Shown: positions 1 through 7,669, counted from the first letter of the stretch. The stretch: DNA of 16,030 bases from an uncultured Lachnospiraceae bacterium (GCA_910577765.1 CAJTOV010000088.1:1-16030); one strand, 5' to 3'. The notes: generated by a model from the sequence alone, not told the origin. Made by a program: numbers and translations.

Positions 1-77
1 ACATCGGGCGAACGCCCGATGCTTCTTGTCCGGCATAGCCGGACAAGAAGATGCCTCCCCGTGAATAGTAACGATTA
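1..77 (+). repeat. Twin-hairpin palindromic repeat, copy 1 (cut by window edge)
   Basis: Two perfect hairpins stand back to back. The first is CATCGGGCG / CGCCCGATG at 2-21 with a 2-nt loop. The second, CTTCTTGTCCGGC / GCCGGACAAGAAG at about 22-50, has a 3-nt loop. A tail ending CGTGAATAGTAACG follows at about 60-73. The same arrangement recurs in reverse orientation at 10611-10728 and in degraded form around 4530-4611. The left part of the element lies outside the window. There is no T-run after either hairpin, so it is not an ordinary intrinsic terminator. It is best described as an interspersed, non-coding, REP- or MITE-like element; its family is not recognised. Confidence 0.85.
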
Positions 78-105
78 CAATACTTTTCCAAAATATTCCC
101 AATGC

Positions 106-134
106 TGGCGGCACACAAAAACATATGCTAAAAT
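106..134 (+). promoter_or_regulatory. Candidate promoter of the sigma factor operon
   Basis: An extended -10 element, TGCTAAAAT, lies at 126-134, about 100 bp upstream of the sigma factor start. The hexamer 17 bp further upstream (TGGCGG, 106-111) is a poor -35 match, so recognition would rest on the extended -10. The remaining sequence from 78 to 235 holds a weak stem (CCCTG / CAGGG near 183-201) and the ribosome binding site AGGAGGT at 221-227, and nothing else that can be identified. Confidence 0.4.
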
Positions 135-235
135 GACATCTGAACAAGCTGTCCCATTTCATCTGCCCTTTTTCCGAAATTTCCCTGTCACACCGGCAGG
201 GGGGCATTGTCTAATTAAACAGGAGGTATCATTCA

Positions 236-1096
236 ATGAACAATAAAACCAATCAGGAAATGCAGGCTCTGGTGGACCAGGCAGTGGCAGGAGACAAAAA
301 TGCCCTGGAATCCCTTGCTGCCGGTGTACAGGACATGGTATTCAGTTTATCCCTGCGGATGCTGGGTACTTTTGCGGATGCGGAGGATGCCACCCAGGAC
401 ATTCTGCTGAAAATGATCATCCATCTATCTTCCTTTCGAGGTGACAGCGCGTTTACCACCTGGGTATTCCGCATTGCGGTGAACCATCTGAAAAATTACC
501 AGAAACACAGGTTCGCCCACTGCCCCTTAAGCTTTGAGTATTATGGAGATGACATTGAAAACGGGAACATCCGGGATGTGCCGGACCTGACCCAGAATGT
601 GGACAGGAACCTGCTGGCAGAAGAGCTGAAGCTGTCCTGCACCAACGTGATGCTCCAATGCCTGGACCCGGAAAGCAGATGTATTTTCATACTGGGCACC
701 ATGTTTCGGCTTGACAGCCGCATGGCAGGAGAGGTTCTGGACATGTCCCCGGAAGCATACCGCCAGCGGCTTTCCCGCACGCGAAAAAAGATGGCGGAGT
801 TTCTTTCACAGTATTGCGGGGAATACGGAACCGGCAGATGCCAGTGCAAAGACCGGGTCAATTATGCAATCCAGAACCACCGGATCAATCCGGCACACCT
901 GGACTTTATGACTGCCGGGGAGATTTCCCTGGAAGCCATGATGCAAGTGAAGCAGGCCATGGAAGACATCGACGATGTATCCCAGGACTTTTCCTTCTGT
1001 AAGCCCTACCGGTCTCCGGAGCGGGCCAGGGAGCTGATCCGGGAATTCTTAGGGTCTGCCCAGCTTTCCACGATACAGAAACCGGAAGGGAGATAA
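236..1096 (+). CDS. ECF-type RNA polymerase sigma factor with C-terminal Cys extension
   Basis: A sigma-70 family protein of 286 residues that would direct core RNA polymerase to specific promoters. Region 2 covers about residues 28-95, including the core-binding stretch DAEDATQDILLKM (48-60) and the -10 recognition stretch FRGDSAFTTWVFRIAVNHLK (67-86). Region 4 covers about 130-190, with a helix-turn-helix ending SPEAYRQRLSRTRKKM (171-186). A full ECF factor usually ends near there. This one runs on for about 95 residues, starting with C194, C202 and C204 in a C-x7-C-x-C pattern and followed by INPAHLDF. ECF factors with a similar tail exist in other phyla, and the tail may replace an anti-sigma factor, since none is encoded nearby. 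The ATG at 236 sits 8 bp after AGGAGGT. The next gene follows after 6 bp, so they are probably cotranscribed. The target promoters are unknown. Confidence 0.9.
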   Translation: MNNKTNQEMQALVDQAVAGDKNALESLAAGVQDMVFSLSLRMLGTFADAEDATQDILLKMIIHLSSFRGDSAFTTWVFRIAVNHLKNYQKHRFAHCPLSFEYYGDDIENGNIRDVPDLTQNVDRNLLAEELKLSCTNVMLQCLDPESRCIFILGTMFRLDSRMAGEVLDMSPEAYRQRLSRTRKKMAEFLSQYCGEYGTGRCQCKDRVNYAIQNHRINPAHLDFMTAGEISLEAMMQVKQAMEDIDDVSQDFSFCKPYRSPERARELIREFLGSAQLSTIQKPEGR

Positions 1097-1102
1097 CCGA
1101 AT

Positions 1103-1786
1103 ATGAATACACAGTACATAACGGATTATTTATCCGCACTAAGCGCCAACAACAGCCGTGAATGGTATCACGCAAATAAGGACAGCTACAGGAAAGCAAA
1201 CGGTGAATTTGAAGCACTGCTGCAGGCACTGATCCTGGAAATCGGAACCTTTGACAGCAGCATCCTGCATAACCAGCCCAAAGATCTTACCTTTAAGATC
1301 GTAAGGGATACCCGTTTCAGCCATGACAAATCCCCTTACAATCCTGCGTTCCGCGCCCATATTGCCTCCAAGGGCAAGCTGCCGGTTCCGGTTGGATATT
1401 ATCTCATGATCAGGCCCGGCAACCAGTCCTTCTTAGGCGGCGGCCTGTTTGCCGATATGTTTAAGGATGCCACAGCCATGGTGCGGGATTATATTGCAAA
1501 TCATGGGGATGAGTGGGAAGCCATCCTTCATGATCCGGTGTTTGAACCGTATTTTACGGTGCAGGGAACCGCACTGAAGAATGTTCCGGCAGGATACAGC
1601 AAGGACCATCCCCAGGCAGAATACCTGAAATTCAAAAGCTGGTATCTGGAATATCCCCTGAAGGACGAAGCACTGCGCCATGGGGAAGCATTTCCCGCAA
1701 AGGCAGCGGAAATCTTCCGGATCATGAAGCCCTTTAACGACTATCTGAACCGGGCCCTTGCAGGGTTCCAGATGCCCACAAGGTAA
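1103..1786 (+). CDS. DUF2461 domain-containing protein
   Basis: A protein of 227 residues that matches the DUF2461 (TIGR02453) family along its whole length. Typical family features are the N-terminal NNSREWYHANKDSYR (16-30), the central VRDTRFSHDKSPYNPAFR (67-84), and the glycine-rich strand SFLGGGLF (109-116). The biochemical function of the family is not established, and no catalytic motif stands out. It has no signal peptide or membrane segment, so it is probably cytoplasmic. The start lies 6 bp after the sigma factor stop codon, with GGGAG at 1087-1091 as a ribosome binding site overlapping the end of that gene. This makes translational coupling likely. A strong terminator follows directly at 1800. 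Confidence 0.88.
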   Translation: MNTQYITDYLSALSANNSREWYHANKDSYRKANGEFEALLQALILEIGTFDSSILHNQPKDLTFKIVRDTRFSHDKSPYNPAFRAHIASKGKLPVPVGYYLMIRPGNQSFLGGGLFADMFKDATAMVRDYIANHGDEWEAILHDPVFEPYFTVQGTALKNVPAGYSKDHPQAEYLKFKSWYLEYPLKDEALRHGEAFPAKAAEIFRIMKPFNDYLNRALAGFQMPTR

Positions 1787-1799
1787 CCAAAAACCACAA

Positions 1800-1839
1800 A
1801 TGCTCCCGGCTGTATGTCCACAGCCAGGAGCATCTTTTT
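1800..1839 (+). terminator. Intrinsic terminator between convergent operons, probably bidirectional
   Basis: A stem-loop: ATGCTCC-C-GGCTGT pairs with ACAGCC-A-GGAGCAT, with one C/A mismatch and a 6-nt loop. On the plus strand it is followed by CTTTTTG. Read on the minus strand it is followed by TTTGTGGTTTTTGG, a weaker U-rich tract. It closes the sigma factor/DUF2461 operon and lies 12 bp beyond the stop codon of the TolC-like gene arriving from the other side, so it can serve both. Confidence 0.9.
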
Positions 1840-1850
1840 GTCCGCGTCCC

Positions 1851-3065
1851 TTACTCAATCTCCGTCAGCCCCTTCACTGCCCATTCATAAGTCTCAATGG
1901 CCAGCAGCAGAGCCGTATCCGCCGTCTCCCAGGCTGCTTTCTTCTGGTAGAAGGCAATCTCCGTGCCCAGATAGTCGGCCCTGCCCAGAAGTCCCAGCTG
2001 GTACATGCGGTCATAGCCTGCCTTGCTCTTTAAGGCACCCTGGTAGCCGTCGCTGGCAGCCTGGTAGGCTTTCTTTTTCGACATCACGTCGTCGTAAAGC
2101 TTCTTCATCTGGATGGTCAGCTTCTGGTCCCCTTCATTGATGATATCCATGCGGGCGCTGATGCTGGCATTGGAGGTGCCCTTGGCAGAGGTACGCTGGG
2201 AAATCAGGGTAGCATTATTTCCGATGGCCTTGCGGGTATCCTCTTCCAGGTTCATGGCATCAATCCGTGCCAGGTCCACCGAAGGAATCGGCGCCACCTC
2301 CGGGCTGCCGTCTGCCGGCCAGCCGGTCATGGTACATAAGGTAGGCCGGATCTGAAGCAGTCCCCCGTCAATGGAGGCCAGGGTGCTTTTTGCCGAAAGC
2401 TGGCTGGTCTGGGCTTCCAGAACCTCCCGCTCCGTGGCCAGCCCCAGGGACAGCTTGTGGGAAGCCAGCTTATACTGTTCCGCGTAAAGCTCCTCCAGCT
2501 TTCCCAGGGTCTCCCGCTGCTTTTTCAGGGAATCATAGGAAATCATCAGGGACTGGGCAATCTTGACAAACTGGTTCTCGGTCTTCTGGAGGGAAATGGT
2601 GGTGGAGCGGTTCAGCATGTTGCGGGAAGCCGAATCCATCTGGGAAGCCACGGCCTTCAGGATGGCCTCCTGGGTAGCGTAGTTGACCAGATTCTCCACA
2701 TCATACTCTTCCTGGGCTGTCTCCTTCATCCGCTCCATCTTATAGCGGTGGCTCTCCAGCTCCTGGGCATTGGCCTCCAGGGTCCGCCTGGTCTCCTCTA
2801 AGTCATCCCAGATACCGGAAACCACGGAATTGTACTCATGGACCAGATTGGGAATCTCGTCGTACTCCAGAACATTGTCCTGGAGACGGGCCCAGGTGTC
2901 CGCGTCATAGCCGGATTCCACCTTGTCTCCCAGAGGACCTACGGTCCCGGTGGCATAAGCGGGAAAGGAAAACAGGCTTCCCACACAGACAGATAGGGAC
3001 AGCAGGGCCGCGGACAGCCGCCTGGCCACTGGGAAAAAAACCTGTGCTCTTTGTTCCTTTATCAT
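1851..3065 (-). CDS. TolC-family (outer membrane efflux protein-like) protein 2
   Basis: A protein of 404 residues, mostly long helices, of the TolC/OEP type that forms the exit duct of tripartite efflux pumps. The N-terminus has basic residues (R15, R16), a hydrophobic stretch and an AYA cleavage site near residue 38, so it is exported. It is clearly paralogous to the gene just upstream: WARLQDNVLEYDEIPNLVHE (58-77) matches WARLRDDVIEYGEIPDLIHE there. The central GWPADGSPE and PSVDLARIDAMN and the C-terminal TYEWAVKGL also correspond. The ATG overlaps the preceding stop codon by four bases (ATGA) and has GGGAGG 6 bp upstream, so the two are translationally coupled. In a monoderm cell there is no outer membrane to insert into. 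It may span the cell wall or act as a coiled-coil partner of the adaptor; that part is inference. Confidence 0.82.
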   Translation of the reverse strand: MIKEQRAQVFFPVARRLSAALLSLSVCVGSLFSFPAYATGTVGPLGDKVESGYDADTWARLQDNVLEYDEIPNLVHEYNSVVSGIWDDLEETRRTLEANAQELESHRYKMERMKETAQEEYDVENLVNYATQEAILKAVASQMDSASRNMLNRSTTISLQKTENQFVKIAQSLMISYDSLKKQRETLGKLEELYAEQYKLASHKLSLGLATEREVLEAQTSQLSAKSTLASIDGGLLQIRPTLCTMTGWPADGSPEVAPIPSVDLARIDAMNLEEDTRKAIGNNATLISQRTSAKGTSNASISARMDIINEGDQKLTIQMKKLYDDVMSKKKAYQAASDGYQGALKSKAGYDRMYQLGLLGRADYLGTEIAFYQKKAAWETADTALLLAIETYEWAVKGLTEIE

Positions 3066-4246
3066 GACTGACCTCCCTGGCTTCCTCCTGCCAGTCCGTT
3101 CAGCACCCAGTCGTAGTCCTGGACTGCCTGAAACAGGTTCAGCCTGGCGGTCTCCACGTTGATCCGGGCGGTCTCGGCTGTGTTCTTCTGGGTCAGATAA
3201 TCCATCCGGGATACATTGCCCAGCTGGAACTGGCGCTCTGCGGCCGCAAAGTTCTTCTGCTCCAGGGCTGCCTGGGCCTGACTCAGCTCAAAGGCTGCCT
3301 GGGCCGCCGCCACACTCTGGTAGCTGGAGTACACGGAGGCGCTGATGCTCTGCTCCGCCTCCCGGATGGTCTCCTTTAAATCCTCCTGCTTATCCTGGCT
3401 GCGGGCATTCTCCAGCTTCCGTCTGCTGGACTTTAAGGAAAAGCTGTTCTCCATTGCCTGGGCCTTGTCTGTCTCCGGGTTCATGGCGGCGATCCGCTGC
3501 ATATCCACCTGGGGAATCTCCCGAAGCTCCGGGCCGGCATCGTGGGTCCAGCCCAGCATCACCTGGAGCCGCTGTTTCCCGGTCTCCATGGCAGAGACAT
3601 CATCCTGGATGTCCTTTTCCCCGTTTCTGAGATTCTCCTGGGCCGCCAGCACCTGCACATCCGTACCCATCCCCAGGTCCCTGCGGCTGACTGCACTGCG
3701 CAGGGCCTCCTGGAGAAGCTCCAGCTTCTTCTGGTCTGTCTGAAGCTTCAGCTGGTTCAGATAGTAACTGATCATCCCCCTCTGGGCTTCCGATGCCAGC
3801 AGGGCCTCTGCACCGCAGAAATCATAGTAATAGGTCATGTAATCTTCCATGGAGTCATCGGCCTTCTCCCGCATGTCCCGGATGGTCTGTTCGCTGGAAA
3901 TGATGCTGGCCATCATGGTGGCATACCCTGCGTCGTCCACATCCGGGTAGTAGAGATTCCCTTCCAGATCATCCGCCAGCTGCCGGTATCGGTTAGACCA
4001 TTCCACATTGGTCTCCCCGTAATCCTTGCGGAAGCTGTTGAGATCAATCTGGTTCTTCTTCACCGTGGCATTGTACTCATGGATCAGGTCCGGAATCTCG
4101 CCATACTCAATCACATCATCCCGCAGCCTGGCCCACTCTTCCTCAGACCGGCCAAACTCCGGGGTGGCTCCCAGGGCCGCTGCCGGTGCCGTCACCGCCA
4201 GCAGCCCGGCCAGCCCCAGAGGCACAATCCGTCTCAATCTGTTCAA
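3062..4246 (-). CDS. TolC-family (outer membrane efflux protein-like) protein 1
   Basis: The reading frame is open from an ATG at 4279, but the likely start is the TTG at 4246. It has AGGAGG at 4260-4255 with an 8-nt spacer, and it gives a clean signal peptide (MNRLRRIVPLGLAGLLAV, then AAALGA before TPEF). The ATG has no proper binding site, and the 11 extra residues would spoil the signal. The 394-residue product is rich in heptad-like helices, for example around 160-225 and 270-375. It carries the WARLRDDVIEYGEIPDLIHE block (38-57), GWTHDAGPELREIPQVD in the middle, and QDYDWVLNGL at the end, all shared with the downstream paralog. The last residues are Gly/Ser/Gln-rich. Its role would be the exit duct or wall-spanning part of the neighbouring RND pump. 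Whether the two paralogs form mixed trimers or serve different conditions cannot be told from sequence. Confidence 0.83.
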   Translation of the reverse strand: MNRLRRIVPLGLAGLLAVTAPAAALGATPEFGRSEEEWARLRDDVIEYGEIPDLIHEYNATVKKNQIDLNSFRKDYGETNVEWSNRYRQLADDLEGNLYYPDVDDAGYATMMASIISSEQTIRDMREKADDSMEDYMTYYYDFCGAEALLASEAQRGMISYYLNQLKLQTDQKKLELLQEALRSAVSRRDLGMGTDVQVLAAQENLRNGEKDIQDDVSAMETGKQRLQVMLGWTHDAGPELREIPQVDMQRIAAMNPETDKAQAMENSFSLKSSRRKLENARSQDKQEDLKETIREAEQSISASVYSSYQSVAAAQAAFELSQAQAALEQKNFAAAERQFQLGNVSRMDYLTQKNTAETARINVETARLNLFQAVQDYDWVLNGLAGGSQGGQS

Positions 4247-4260
4247 GGTGTCCACCTCCT
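4244..4260 (-). promoter_or_regulatory. Ribosome binding site and TTG start deciding the TolC-like 1 start
   Basis: On the minus strand AGGAGGTGGACACCTTG gives a consensus Shine-Dalgarno, an 8-nt spacer and a TTG start codon at 4246-4244. If translation instead began at the ATG at 4279, this binding site would be read as codons for Gln-Glu-Val. Confidence 0.8.
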
Positions 4261-4283
4261 GTATTCTCTGCAAATCCATAGCC

Positions 4284-4382
4284 TTTGCAGCAGCCCGGAC
4301 CAGTACATCGTTGCACTAATTCCCGAGTAACTATTTACTTCGGGATTAATGCAACGATGTACCAGCTCCGGACCGTTGCAAA
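4284..4382. repeat. Large near-perfect palindrome upstream of the TolC-like genes
   Basis: The core runs from 4303 to 4362. GTACATCGTTGCA, then about 15 bases continuing through CCCGAGTAA, pairs with TTAC, one bulged T, TCGGGA and finally TGCAACGATGTAC, with a 4-nt loop at 4331-4334. The symmetry continues more weakly outward to TTTGCA (4284) and TGCAAA (4382), through CCGGA / TCCGG. No T-run follows on either strand, so it is not a standard terminator. It would lie in the 5' leader of the TolC-like mRNA if the candidate promoter at 4407-4415 is used. It could be a MITE-like insertion, an mRNA-stabilising structure, or a transcript-processing site at the RND/TolC boundary. Confidence 0.8.
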
Positions 4383-4406
4383 TCCTTTAACTGTACTATC
4401 TGTATT

Positions 4407-4415
4407 AGTATACCA
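4407..4415 (-). promoter_or_regulatory. Candidate internal promoter for the TolC-like pair
   Basis: On the minus strand TGGTATACT forms an extended -10 element within an AT-rich stretch (4383-4467) that contrasts with the GC-rich surroundings. No convincing -35 hexamer stands 16-18 bp upstream. If used, transcription would begin near 4400 and give a leader of about 150 nt containing the large palindrome. Confidence 0.4.
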
Positions 4416-4467
4416 TATCTTCCTCATAAATACATCACTGTTTATTTACGGATTTATTACGATTTGT

Positions 4468-4500
4468 GATACGGTTCACTGGTACCCAGCGAACCGTATC
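4468..4500. repeat. Perfect 10-bp stem hairpin in the RND/TolC gap
   Basis: GATACGGTTC at 4468-4477 pairs with GAACCGTATC at 4491-4500. An inner CTGG / CCAG extends the stem across one mismatch, leaving a 3-nt loop. It stands immediately beside the decayed copy 2 of the twin-hairpin repeat. It lacks a T-run on both strands. Function is unknown. Confidence 0.75.
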
Positions 4501-4529
4501 CCCGGCTGGGTGTGAACGGTAACCCGTCA

Positions 4530-4611
4530 CCGAATGCAGGGCGGGAAACATAAGCGGATGCCCGATGCTTCTTGTCCGGCAGCGCCGGACAAGAAGATAC
4601 CCCTGCCCAGC
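4530..4611 (+). repeat. Twin-hairpin palindromic repeat, copy 2 (decayed)
   Basis: The hairpin CTTCTTGTCCGGC / GCCGGACAAGAAG at about 4567-4595 is preserved in the same orientation as copy 1. GCCCGATG before it and ATACCCC after it also align with the other copies. The left hairpin has lost its first arm (here ATAAGCGGATGCCCGATG). Further left, GGGCGGGAAA matches the GGGCGGGGAAAA of copy 3. The right tail found in copies 1 and 3 is absent. It sits just after the RND stop codon, on its 3' side. Confidence 0.75.
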
Positions 4612-4618
4612 TATACCC

Positions 4619-7600
4619 TTAATCGTAATCAGGCTCCTGCTTCCTGCTCCGGTTCATGATCAGGTAGTAGGCCGGCAGCACCAGAAGCGCCAGCACCGTG
4701 GACGCGATCAGTCCGCCTACATCCACCAGAGCCAGGCCCTGCATGCTCTTGCCGCTGTCCCCATAAGCCAGGCACATGGGAATCATGGCCACAATGGTGG
4801 TCAGGGTGGTCATGAGAATGGGTCTCAGACGGGTGGCTCCTGCCTCAATCAGGGCCGTCTTGATATCCATCTCCTGCCGGTACTGGTTCACTGTATCAAT
4901 GTAGAGGATTCCGTTGTTTACCACGGTGCCTGCCAGCATCAGAAAGCCCAGCAGGGAGGCCATACTGATGGGCACATCCGTCACCCACAGAAGGCCAAAG
5001 GAGCCGATTAAGGCAAAGGGAATGGTGGTCATGACCATCAGGGAGAACTTAGGCGACTCAAACTGGGCCGCCATGACCACAAATACCAGGAACACGGCAA
5101 TGGCAATGGCTCCGCCCAGACTGGCAAACTCCTCCATCATGGCCTCGTCCATGGCATTGGAGGCCCGGTGGATGGTGGGGGTCAGATGGCCGGTCACCAC
5201 GTCCTCATACAAGCGCTTCTCAATGGCATCAATCTCCCGTGGATCCTCGGTGGTCACATCACCGGTGATAGTTACCTGGTACTCCCGGTCCATACGGATA
5301 ATGTTGGCCGGGGTATCCCGGAAGGTAATGTCCGCCACATCCGTAAGGGCCACAGACCCTCCTGCACTGTTGGTCAGCACGATTCCCTGGAGCTTGTCAA
5401 TGGTATCATACTCGTCATCGGGATACTCCACCTTCACACTGACTTCCTCGCCGTCCACATCCAGGGTGGCGGCCTCGGTGCCTCCCAGCATGTTCCGCAC
5501 CGTACCGGCCACCTGCATGGGGGTGATATTCTCCGCCTGGGCCTTGACTGCGTCAATATCCAGCTTCACCACCGGCGCCGCGTTCTCCAGGGTGCTGTGG
5601 ACCCGGGAGACCTCGCTGCGGCCTAAAAGCTCATCACAGATGGCATCGGAAGCCTGCTTTAATTCCTCGTACTGGGTGCCTCTGAGAATGTACTCTACAC
5701 CGCCGGAAGAGGACATCATGCTCATGGAGGAATTGGCCTTTACCGTAATATTGGCTCCCGGAACCTTAGCCATAAGGGGCTTCCACTCCCGGACCACCTG
5801 GTCCGTCTCCCGGGACCGGTCATCCTTCAGATAAGCGGTCAGGGAGGCACCGCCGCCGCCCATGCTCATGCCGCTGCTTCCCGAAGTCAGCATATAGGAA
5901 TCCAGATCCGGGTCCTGGGATACAATGGCTTCCACCTGCTGGAAGATCTGATCTGTCTCTTCCACCTTAAGGCCCGGGCGGGTCTCAATGGATACACTGA
6001 CCTGGCCTGCGTCATCGGCCACCATCAGTTCCATCCGCAGCTGGGTAGCCATCCAGATGGAACCTGCCAGCATGATGATGGACAGGACAATCAGGGTAAA
6101 TTTCCTGGGCAGAAGTTCCTCCATCAGACTTCTGTAGCCGTCCTGGAGCCTCTTCACAAACCAGCCCGCGGGAGAATGCTCCTTCTCCTGGGGCCGGAAA
6201 AAGCAGTAGCACAAAGGTACAATAGTCATGGCACTGACCAGGGACGCGGTCAGACAGAAGATAATGGTAAAGCCCAGAGGCTTAAACATCTGTCCCGTCA
6301 TACCCTGGAGCATAGCCAGGGGCAAAAATACCACGCAGGTGGTGGCCGTGCCGCCGATAATGGACTGGATCACGATGCCGCTGCCTTCCAGGGCCGCTTC
6401 CCGGTATCCCACGATCCCCTTGCCCTTTGTAGACCGGAAACAGCTTTCCAGCACCACAATGGAGTTATCCACCATCATACCTACACCCAGCACCAGGCTG
6501 CTGAGGGTGATGACATTTAGGGTGAAGCCCATGGCCTGCATCAGGATTAGAGCCACCAGAATGGAGATGGGAATGGAGGTTCCCACGATCAGGGAGGCCC
6601 GGATCTCTCCAAAGAACACGTATATAATCAGCATGGACACAATAACCGCCATGGCCATGGTCTGCCACACACTCTGCAAAGAGGTACTGATGGAATCGCT
6701 GGTGTCATTGACCACCACGATCTCCAGATTCTCATCCTCCGCCGTCAGCGCCCGGATCGTCCGGTTCACTGCCTTGGACACCTCCATGGCCGAAGCGCTC
6801 TGCTGCTTCTTGACTCCCAGGGAGATGGTATCCCGGCCGTCGTAGCGGGCCACGCCGCTGACGTCATCCAGGTTGTTGTAGATATTGGCCACGTCCTCCA
6901 GGTAGATCACATTGCCGCCTCCCAGGGAAATGGGAATTTGCTTCAGCAGGTCCATGGTGTCATACTCCACACCGGCACTGACCGACAGCTTCTGGCCGCC
7001 GACAATAGTATCCCCGGCCGGCAAAGTGAAGTTGGTGCTTCCGATGGAGGATGCAATAGTGCTCATGTTTAAGTGGTACTGCTCCAGCTTCTCGGGAATC
7101 AGCTCCACCTTGATGTATTCCTCCTGGCCGCCGCTGACGCTGACCTCGGTGACCGTGGTGATCTTCTCCAGCTCCGGCACTATCCTCTCATCCACATAGT
7201 TGTACAGATTGGATTCGGTCTTGTGGTTCACTGCCAGGGAGACTGACGGCATATCGTCAATATTCATCTCCACAACCATGGGAGATTCACAGTCATCTGG
7301 CAGGGATGCCTCCAGCACATCCATTTTCTTCTTCAGGTCGTCGTAGGCCTCGTCAATATCCTTGCCGTAGTCATAGGAAATAACCACCAGGGACATATTC
7401 TCCATGGATACTGCCTGCACCTGGTCCACACCGTTAAGGGTACCGATCTCATTCTCAATCTCCGTGGTCACCAGGTCATTGACATCCTCCGGGCTGGCGC
7501 CGGGATACACGGTGGCAATGATCAGCATGGGCATATCCATGGTGGGCATCAGCTCCAGCTTGGCGGAAAGCACCGACTGGATGCCGAACACAATCAGGCA

Positions 7601-7657
7601 CAGTACCACCAGAATGGTGGTTACCGGCCGTTTGAGGGAAAATTTTGTCAAACCCAT
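4619..7657 (-). CDS. RND-family efflux transporter permease (AcrB-like)
   Basis: A full-length 1012-residue inner-membrane RND permease that would use the proton gradient to drive substrates out through the partner proteins. The layout is classical. TM1 (about 13-31) follows FSLKRP, then comes the first porter half, then TM2-6 (about 333-486), with SIPISI and the TM4 proton-relay motif GVGMMVDNSIVVLE (391-404, D397). After a loop and TM7 (about 521-537) comes the second porter half, then TM8-12 (about 847-1001), with LAGTVVNNGILYID in TM10. AcrB has two Asp in TM4 and a Lys in TM10; here they are Asp-Asn and Asn-Asn, as in several other RND subfamilies. The porter loop at 592-605 (SGSSGMSMGGGGAS) and 642-653 (NSSMSMMSSSGG) are rich in Met, Ser and Gly. 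The start has AGGAGG 8 bp upstream and lies 12 bp after the adaptor gene. RND pumps are known in Gram-positives, for example SwrC of Bacillus. The substrate is unknown. Confidence 0.95.
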   Translation of the reverse strand: MGLTKFSLKRPVTTILVVLCLIVFGIQSVLSAKLELMPTMDMPMLIIATVYPGASPEDVNDLVTTEIENEIGTLNGVDQVQAVSMENMSLVVISYDYGKDIDEAYDDLKKKMDVLEASLPDDCESPMVVEMNIDDMPSVSLAVNHKTESNLYNYVDERIVPELEKITTVTEVSVSGGQEEYIKVELIPEKLEQYHLNMSTIASSIGSTNFTLPAGDTIVGGQKLSVSAGVEYDTMDLLKQIPISLGGGNVIYLEDVANIYNNLDDVSGVARYDGRDTISLGVKKQQSASAMEVSKAVNRTIRALTAEDENLEIVVVNDTSDSISTSLQSVWQTMAMAVIVSMLIIYVFFGEIRASLIVGTSIPISILVALILMQAMGFTLNVITLSSLVLGVGMMVDNSIVVLESCFRSTKGKGIVGYREAALEGSGIVIQSIIGGTATTCVVFLPLAMLQGMTGQMFKPLGFTIIFCLTASLVSAMTIVPLCYCFFRPQEKEHSPAGWFVKRLQDGYRSLMEELLPRKFTLIVLSIIMLAGSIWMATQLRMELMVADDAGQVSVSIETRPGLKVEETDQIFQQVEAIVSQDPDLDSYMLTSGSSGMSMGGGGASLTAYLKDDRSRETDQVVREWKPLMAKVPGANITVKANSSMSMMSSSGGVEYILRGTQYEELKQASDAICDELLGRSEVSRVHSTLENAAPVVKLDIDAVKAQAENITPMQVAGTVRNMLGGTEAATLDVDGEEVSVKVEYPDDEYDTIDKLQGIVLTNSAGGSVALTDVADITFRDTPANIIRMDREYQVTITGDVTTEDPREIDAIEKRLYEDVVTGHLTPTIHRASNAMDEAMMEEFASLGGAIAIAVFLVFVVMAAQFESPKFSLMVMTTIPFALIGSFGLLWVTDVPISMASLLGFLMLAGTVVNNGILYIDTVNQYRQEMDIKTALIEAGATRLRPILMTTLTTIVAMIPMCLAYGDSGKSMQGLALVDVGGLIASTVLALLVLPAYYLIMNRSRKQEPDYD

Positions 7658-7669
7658 GGCTGTCTCCTC

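Noticed and set aside
19..246. Open frame of 75 codons beginning inside repeat copy 1 (and a similar one at 4565-5011 beginning in copy 2)
   Set aside because: Both begin with the same few residues only because the ATG lies in the repeated hairpin; there is no ribosome binding site, the rest is unrelated, and the second runs antisense through the RND gene.
3031..3037. A7 run near the start of TolC-like 2 (and another A7 right after the adaptor start codon, 8710-8716) as phase-variable tracts
   Set aside because: Seven-base A runs are common by chance and lie in lysine or phenylalanine codons; less convincing than the G8 tract.
3542..5834. Plus-strand open frames of 262 and 306 codons opposite the TolC-like and RND genes
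   Set aside because: Antisense shadows of well-supported coding regions, with no ribosome binding sites or domain motifs.
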